NCBI RefSeq assembly: GCF_026410545.1 | Contig: NZ_JAPMIT010000003.1 | Location: 558,001 to 622,000 of the forward strand | DNA from: Microbacterium sp. STN6 | GTDB lineage: Bacteria > Actinomycetota > Actinomycetes > Actinomycetales > Microbacteriaceae | Direction: 5' to 3' | DNA: 64,000 nt | Part shown: in pieces, positions 59,144 through 64,000 of the stretch | Layout of the letters: every line of letters starts with the position of its first letter | Position numbering within the stretch: the first letter of the stretch is position 1 | Position numbers and translations under genes: made by a program | The notes under the pieces: model-generated | What the model was told of the DNA's origin: nothing | The model's input: only the letters and a program-made list of their open reading frames with translations | Database searches by the model: none

Positions 59144-61744
59144 ATGCGGTTCAACGAGGATGCCGCACATTGGAGCAACAGAATGCACGCAGCCACCGAT
59201 CCGGTCGCGATCGATGACGCAGACCGCAGTCAGCGGCTCACCGGCATCCGCTCGTTGCCCCTCGTTGACCGCGTGCGATTGCTGACCGGTGCCACGCCGT
59301 GGGCGCTGCACGGCCTCGATTCTCTCGACCTCGCGCCCGTCGTCGTCTCAGACGGACCGATCGGGGTGCGCGGCGTTGACGAGGAGCTCACGCCCTCGGC
59401 ACAGCTGCCCAGCCCGTCTGCCGTCGCCGCCACCTGGAACCCGGCACTCGCGGCCCGGCTCGGCACCCTCGTGGCCCGCGAGGCCCGCCGCAAGAACATC
59501 GACGTGGTGCTCGCGCCCGTCGTCAACCTGCAGCGAACGCCCGTGGGCGGCCGCCACTTCGAGTGCTTCTCTGAGGACCCGCTGCTGACCGCGCGCATCG
59601 CGACCGACTACGTCGCCGCCGCTCAGGCCGAGGGCGTCGGCATGTGCGTAAAGCACTTCGTGGGCAACGAATCCGAGACCGACCGCACGAACTACGTGGC
59701 CCGCATCGACGAGCGCACACTGCGCGAGGCGTACCTCGCTCCGTTCGAGACGGTCGTGCACGAGGGCGGGGCGTGGAGCGTCATGGCGGCGTACAACCGC
59801 GTCGACGACGGCGTCGAGAGCGCCCCCGCAACCGAGCACCGCCACCTCGTCGTCGACGTGCTGAAGCGCGAATGGGGCTTCGACGGCGTCGTGATCAGCG
59901 ACTGGCTCGCCACGGGCAGCACGGTCGAGTCGGCCAACGGCGGCCTCGACCTGGTGATGCCCGGCCCCGGCGGCCCCTGGGAGCAGCACCTGCTCGACGC
60001 TGTCGAGGCCGGCGAGGTCAGCGAAGACGTGATCGATGAGAAGGTGGAGCGCATCCTCACCCTCGCCCGTCGCGTCGGCGCCATCGGCCGGCCGAGCCTG
60101 CCGGTGCCGGGTGTGGGCGACCCGCGCGGCGACGTGCCCGCCGGCCTCTACGAGAGCGCCGAGACCCGCGCCCTGCTGCGCGAGGCGGTCGCCCGCTCCA
60201 CGGTCGTGCTGCGCAACGACGGCACGCTGCCGCTGAAGCCGGCCGCCGTGCACAGCATCGCCCTCATCGGCCCGAATGCGGTCGAGCCCTTCATCCAGGG
60301 CGGCGGCAGCGCGTTCGTGCACGCGCCGTACGCCTCGCTGCCCGCCGAGGCGTTGCGCGACGCGTTGCCGGATGCCGCGCTCACCCTCGTGCGCGGGGGC
60401 TCCGGCCGGCGCCACGTCCCGCGCATCGACTCCGGCATGGTCACCACGCCAGACGGCGCCGCCGGCTACGAGCTGGCGCTGTTCGACGTGAACGGCGCCC
60501 CGATCGGAGCCCCCGCCGTGGTCGACGGCGGTGAGGACTGGAACCGCCACGTGCCGCTCGAGGCCCGCCGCGCCCGCATCCGCGCCCGCGTTCGCCTGAC
60601 CGAGACCGGCCACAACCGCCTCGAGGTCGGGCTCTCGGGCGCGCACACCGTGCGCTTCGACGGCGAGGTCGTCTCCGAATCCAGCCGCATCGCCTCATCC
60701 GACGTGATCCTCGACTCCTCGGCCAACCATCCCGAGGGGCCCGGCCGCGACTACGAGGTGCGCGAACCCGTCGTCGTCGAGATCGACGCCGACGTGCAGG
60801 TCGTCGACGCCGAGGGCTACGGCACCTTCGTGCGTTTCGCCCTGCGGCACGAGGCGACCGCCCTCGACACGGATGGCGAGATCGCCGAGGCGGTCGAGGC
60901 GGCGAGGGCCGCCGACGTGGCCATCGTCATCGTTGGCACCAATGAGGAGACCGAGTCAGAGGGCTGGGACCGCACCGATCTCGACCTGCCCGCGCGGCAG
61001 AACGAGCTCGTGCGCCGAGTCGCCGAGGCCAACCCCCGCACGGTCGTCGTCGTCAACGCCGGCGGCCCGGTTGAGCTGCCGTGGCTCGACGACGTCGCGG
61101 CCGTGCTCTGGTGGTGGCTGCCCGGCCAGGAGGCCGGCAACGGCCTGGCCGATGCCCTGCTCGGCCGCACCGAGCCGAGCGGCCGTCTGCCCTGGACCCT
61201 GCCCGCGCACCTCGCCGACTGCCCCGTGCCCGACGCCGTGCCCGTGAACGGCATCGTCGACTACGCCGAGGGCGTGCATGTCGGCCACCGCGGCTGGGAC
61301 CGCCTGGGCCGCACGCCCGCCCGCGAGTTCGGCTTCGGCCTCGGCTACACCACCTGGGATTTTCGCGAGCTGACCCCCGTCGGCTGGCAGCGCGACGCGC
61401 GGCGAGGCGACGAATTCGTCGTCGAGGTCGAGATCGCCAACACGGGCGAGCGCACCGGACGCGCCACCGTGCAGGTCTACCTCGCAGACCCAGCGGATGC
61501 CGCACACCGCCCCGTGCGCTGGCTCGCCGGTTTCGGGCAGGCCGACGCTGCACCCGGCCAGGCCACGCGCGTGCGCGTGCGCATCCCTCGCCGCTCGTTT
61601 GAAACGTGGGACGTCGCGTCTCACTCCTGGAAGTTCGTCTCGGGCACCTACCGGGTGCATGCGGGGCGTTCGAGTCGTGACCTGCCGCTCGAGGCCATCG
61701 TGGACATGGCCGAAGCGGCAGGTCCCGGTGCATCACTGAAATAG
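59144..61744 (+). CDS. Glycoside hydrolase family 3 beta-glycosidase
   Basis: An 866-residue cytoplasmic enzyme with no signal peptide. Domains: GH3 TIM barrel (about residues 30-320, VKHFVGNESETDR and the nucleophile Asp in VISDWLATGS), a PA14-like insert (about 425-560), the second GH3 domain (about 585-720, VGTNEETESEGWDRTDLDLP) and a C-terminal fibronectin III-like domain with FGFGLGYT and ANTGERTG. It probably releases glucose or xylose from imported beta-glycosides brought in by the ABC system encoded next. ATG 59144 fits a leaderless start; ATG 59183, with TGGAG upstream, is an alternative. Confidence 0.93.
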   Translation: MRFNEDAAHWSNRMHAATDPVAIDDADRSQRLTGIRSLPLVDRVRLLTGATPWALHGLDSLDLAPVVVSDGPIGVRGVDEELTPSAQLPSPSAVAATWNPALAARLGTLVAREARRKNIDVVLAPVVNLQRTPVGGRHFECFSEDPLLTARIATDYVAAAQAEGVGMCVKHFVGNESETDRTNYVARIDERTLREAYLAPFETVVHEGGAWSVMAAYNRVDDGVESAPATEHRHLVVDVLKREWGFDGVVISDWLATGSTVESANGGLDLVMPGPGGPWEQHLLDAVEAGEVSEDVIDEKVERILTLARRVGAIGRPSLPVPGVGDPRGDVPAGLYESAETRALLREAVARSTVVLRNDGTLPLKPAAVHSIALIGPNAVEPFIQGGGSAFVHAPYASLPAEALRDALPDAALTLVRGGSGRRHVPRIDSGMVTTPDGAAGYELALFDVNGAPIGAPAVVDGGEDWNRHVPLEARRARIRARVRLTETGHNRLEVGLSGAHTVRFDGEVVSESSRIASSDVILDSSANHPEGPGRDYEVREPVVVEIDADVQVVDAEGYGTFVRFALRHEATALDTDGEIAEAVEAARAADVAIVIVGTNEETESEGWDRTDLDLPARQNELVRRVAEANPRTVVVVNAGGPVELPWLDDVAAVLWWWLPGQEAGNGLADALLGRTEPSGRLPWTLPAHLADCPVPDAVPVNGIVDYAEGVHVGHRGWDRLGRTPAREFGFGLGYTTWDFRELTPVGWQRDARRGDEFVVEVEIANTGERTGRATVQVYLADPADAAHRPVRWLAGFGQADAAPGQATRVRVRIPRRSFETWDVASHSWKFVSGTYRVHAGRSSRDLPLEAIVDMAEAAGPGASLK

Positions 61745-61783
61745 GTAAGCGCCCGCGTGGGCTTGACGTGCAAGGAGGCACAC

Positions 61784-63442
61784 ATGAAGAACAGAGTGAT
61801 GGCGAAGATCGCCGTCAGCGTCGCGGCGGTTGCGCTCGCGGCCACCTTCACAGGCTGCTCCAGCTCGGGATCGAGCGGAGGTGGTTCTGAGCATCCGCTC
61901 ACCATCGGCATGCCGAACGGACCCCAGACCAACAACAGCAACCCGTTCATGGCGACGTCGGCGGCGTCCTCACTCGGGTACGCCTGGGTGATCTACGAAC
62001 CGCTGACCCAGTGGAACCCCACGCAGCCCGCCAAGGATCCCAAGCCGTGGCTGGCCAAGTCGTGGAAGTGGAACGACGACTTCACGTCGGTCGCCATCAC
62101 GGCACGAGACGGCGTCAAGTGGTCAGACGGCAAGCCGTTCACGGCCAAGGACATTGCGTACACGCTCAAGCTGATCAAGGACACGCCCGCTCTCAACGGC
62201 AATGCGATTCCGTACAAGGACATCTCGGTCAGCGGCGACACCGTGACGGCGACCTTCGACTCGTCGCAGCTGCTCAACCAGACCAAGGTGCTGGGAACGT
62301 GGATCGTGCCGGAGCACATCTGGTCGAAGATCTCAGACCCGACGAAGAACACGAACCAGAAGCCCGTCGGCACCGGCCCGTACACGCTGAAAACGTGGAG
62401 CCAGCAGGTCGTGACACTCGAGCGCAACAATTCGTACTGGGGCGGTAAGCCGCCGGTGCCCGAGCTTCGCTACACGTCGTACACCGACAACAACGCCCAG
62501 CTGACCGCGCTGCTCAGCGGCGCGTCGCAGTGGAGCTACGTGTTCATTCCCGACATCGAGAAGACGTACGTCAGTAAGAGCAAGACCAACAACTCGTACC
62601 AGCCCACCGGGCTCGGCATCGACGCGCTCTTCCTGAACACGCAGAAGGCACCGTTCAACAACGTTGCCATGCGTCAGGCCGCCAACATGGTGATCGATCG
62701 CGAGGCCGTGCACACGCAGGGCTACTCCGGCTTCAAGGGCCTGGTCGACACCGTGACCGGGCTGCCTTCCCCCGCGGGCGACGCCTTCACGGCGCCCGAG
62801 TACAAGGGAAAGAAGGCAACGGTTGATGTCGCGGGCGCCAAGAAGGTGCTGACCGAGGCCGGCTACACCTGGAAGAGCGACAAGCTGATCGACCCGAGCG
62901 GCAACCCCGTGAAGGTCACGTTCATCGACCCGGCCGGCTGGTCCGACTACCTGGCATCGCTGCAGATCATGTCTGACAACCTGGCGAAGATCGGCGTCGA
63001 ATCCTCGGTCGAGACGCCGACCGTGGATTCGTGGACCACCGCGGTCGGCGCCGGTGACTTCCAGGCGACGCTGCACTGGACCAACACCGGGGCCACCCCG
63101 TGGGACATCTACTCCAACATCATGGACGGCACGCAGCTCAAGCCACTCGGCGAGGCCGCATCGTGGAACTTCGGCCGGTTCGACAGCCCCCAGGCGACCA
63201 CGCTGCTCGCCGACTACGCCGTGAACCCGGATGCGTCAGCTCGTCAGGACGACCTGAACAAGATCGAGAAGATCTTCGTGGAGCAGGTGCCGGCCATTCC
63301 GATGGCGGCCGGCCCCCTTGGCGCTGAGTTCAGCACCAAGTACTGGACGGGCTGGCCCACGAAGGACAACCCCTACGCGGCCTCCCAGCCCACGCAGGCG
63401 AGTGCGCCGATGATCCTGATGAATCTGAAGCCCGTCAAGTAG
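61784..63442 (+). CDS. ABC transporter solute-binding lipoprotein, family 5 (oligopeptide/oligosaccharide)
   Basis: A 552-residue lipoprotein. The signal peptide (residues 1-27) ends in the lipobox TFTGC. The mature part is a family 5 (DppA/OppA-like) fold: WNDDFTSVAITARDGVKWSDGKPFTAKDI near residue 100, VGTGPYTLKTW, and FNNVAMRQAANMVIDRE. Family 5 proteins next to GH3 enzymes often bind cello-oligosaccharides or similar beta-glucosides, so an oligosaccharide is the likelier ligand than a peptide. AAGGAGG lies 5 bases before ATG 61784. It belongs with the GH3 gene 39 bases upstream. Confidence 0.92.
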   Translation: MKNRVMAKIAVSVAAVALAATFTGCSSSGSSGGGSEHPLTIGMPNGPQTNNSNPFMATSAASSLGYAWVIYEPLTQWNPTQPAKDPKPWLAKSWKWNDDFTSVAITARDGVKWSDGKPFTAKDIAYTLKLIKDTPALNGNAIPYKDISVSGDTVTATFDSSQLLNQTKVLGTWIVPEHIWSKISDPTKNTNQKPVGTGPYTLKTWSQQVVTLERNNSYWGGKPPVPELRYTSYTDNNAQLTALLSGASQWSYVFIPDIEKTYVSKSKTNNSYQPTGLGIDALFLNTQKAPFNNVAMRQAANMVIDREAVHTQGYSGFKGLVDTVTGLPSPAGDAFTAPEYKGKKATVDVAGAKKVLTEAGYTWKSDKLIDPSGNPVKVTFIDPAGWSDYLASLQIMSDNLAKIGVESSVETPTVDSWTTAVGAGDFQATLHWTNTGATPWDIYSNIMDGTQLKPLGEAASWNFGRFDSPQATTLLADYAVNPDASARQDDLNKIEKIFVEQVPAIPMAAGPLGAEFSTKYWTGWPTKDNPYAASQPTQASAPMILMNLKPVK

Positions 63443-63449
63443 CACGGCG

Positions 63450-63488
63450 GCGGATGGGCCCGGCGGCGAATTGGCCGGGCCCATCCGC
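63450..63488 (+). other. Perfect long hairpin between binding-protein and ATPase genes
   Basis: Two 15-base arms, GCGGATGGGCCCGGC and its exact complement, with a 9-base loop. It starts 8 bases after the binding-protein stop. There is no T run. Such hairpins stabilise the upstream message and lower expression of the downstream transport genes, which would give the usual excess of binding protein. Confidence 0.75.
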
Positions 63489-63530
63489 TCAGCGTGAACA
63501 GCATGTCCACACTCGATGCACAGGAGCACC

Positions 63531-64000
63531 ATGAGCACGCTTCACGAGGCCGATGATGTCTCTCGTGGCACCACCTCGCCCGCCGTTCTGAAGGCCGTCG
63601 GGCTTACCAAGCACTTCCCCGTTCGCGGGCCGGGTAACAGGGTCGTTCACGCCGTCGAGGGCGTCGACCTCGAGCTGCAGCAGGGCCGCGTGGTCGCGCT
63701 CGTCGGGGAATCCGGCTCGGGCAAGTCGACCGTCGCCCGGTTGCTCGCGCAGCTGCTCACCCTCACGAAGGGCGAGATCACGCTCGATGGCACGAGAGTC
63801 GACGCGCACTTCGGGCGCAAGTTCCGCCGGTACTGCCGCAACGTGCAGATGATCCTGCAGGATCCCTTCGCCTCGCTCAACCCCATTCACCGGGTGCGCT
63901 ACGTGCTCACGCGCTCCATCAAGATCCATCACCCCGGAATTCGCCGCGACGAGCGCGAGCAACTGCTTGGCGAACTGCTCACCCGGGTCGACCTGACGCC
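63531..64000 (+). CDS. ABC transporter ATP-binding protein (OppF/DppF-like), cut by the window end
   Basis: The first 156 residues of an oligopeptide-type ATPase. Walker A is GESGSGKST near residue 62, and the Q-loop region is [13 protein letters not shown] near residue 107; the signature and Walker B lie beyond the window. CAGGAGCACC precedes ATG 63531. It belongs to the importer of the binding protein upstream; the permeases must lie further downstream. Confidence 0.92.
   Translation, partial: MSTLHEADDVSRGTTSPAVLKAVGLTKHFPVRGPGNRVVHAVEGVDLELQQGRVVALVGESGSGKSTVARLLAQLLTLTKGEITLDGTRVDAHFGRKFRRYCRNVQMILQDPFASLNPIHRVRYVLTRSIKIHHPGIRRDEREQLLGELLTRVDLT

Noticed and set aside
63503-63530. ATG at 63503 as the start of the last ATPase gene
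   Set aside because: It is in a different frame and reads to an early stop; ATG 63531, with GGAG upstream, begins the ABC frame.

Overview
The window is high-GC DNA from an actinobacterium, most probably a member of the Microbacteriaceae. The evidence is the strong GC bias at third codon positions, the frequent GTG and TTG starts, a DUF3073 gene, a B. subtilis-type PurF, the purS/purQ/small-purL version of FGAM synthase, and many short gaps carrying family-like palindromic repeats. The species cannot be named from the sequence. No rRNA, tRNA, CRISPR array, insertion sequence or prophage gene was recognised.

Layout. 1-10.9 kb: the end of an unidentified gene, purA, a DUF559-like protein, chorismate mutase, an SDR oxidoreductase, purL (minus), and two MscS-like channels with a DUF3817 gene between them, then a membrane protein. 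10.9-15.7 kb: the pyruvate dehydrogenase genes pdhA-pdhB-pdhC (minus) with a divergent TetR gene. 15.7-27.6 kb: purine genes purQ/purS, purC, purD, purF and purM, interleaved with a hydrolase, a PadR-MFS exporter pair, an alditol oxidase, a sterol-carrier-like protein and two tandem-repeat arrays. 27.7-31.6 kb: an ABC exporter with a DesK/NarL-type two-component system, followed by DUF3073. 31.7-39.8 kb: a flavoprotein monooxygenase, then a carbohydrate locus (binding protein, two permeases and a glycerophosphodiesterase on the minus strand; a NagB-like deaminase and a BadF-type sugar kinase on the plus strand; a GntR/HutC regulator). 39.9-53.5 kb: MgtC, an APC permease, a PadR-DUF4097 pair, an aldo/keto reductase with an XRE-type regulator, a YczE-MocR pair, an RND permease, a secreted esterase and a NUDIX hydrolase. 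53.8-58.3 kb: a DEAD-box helicase with a long N-terminal arginine-rich repeat, and an arsenic cluster (arsR, flavoprotein, arsC). 58.3-64 kb: TetR, a GH3 glycosidase and the start of an oligopeptide-type ABC importer, a beta-glucoside uptake and hydrolysis module cut by the window edge.

How it fits together. Eight genes of AMP/IMP synthesis (purA, L, Q, S, C, D, F, M) lie within 27 kb but are split into short transcription units with unrelated genes between them. Several regulators sit beside their likely targets with visible palindromes or repeats in the shared promoter (TetR/pdh, PadR/MFS, GntR/sugar locus, PadR/DUF4097, MocR/YczE, ArsR, TetR/GH3). At least thirteen genes have a -10-like hexamer 5 to 8 bases before the start codon and no convincing ribosome binding site, which suggests leaderless mRNAs.

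The most unusual observations are a perfect 33-bp in-frame duplication inside the DNA-binding domain of a response regulator, a sugar locus that couples an amino-sugar deaminase and kinase to a glycerophosphodiesterase under a pair of GntR-type sites, three families of 3'-end inverted repeats, and a pair of adjacent 18-bp and 21-bp tandem arrays in the purD-purF interval. No wholly new system can be claimed from sequence alone; the sugar locus is the best candidate.
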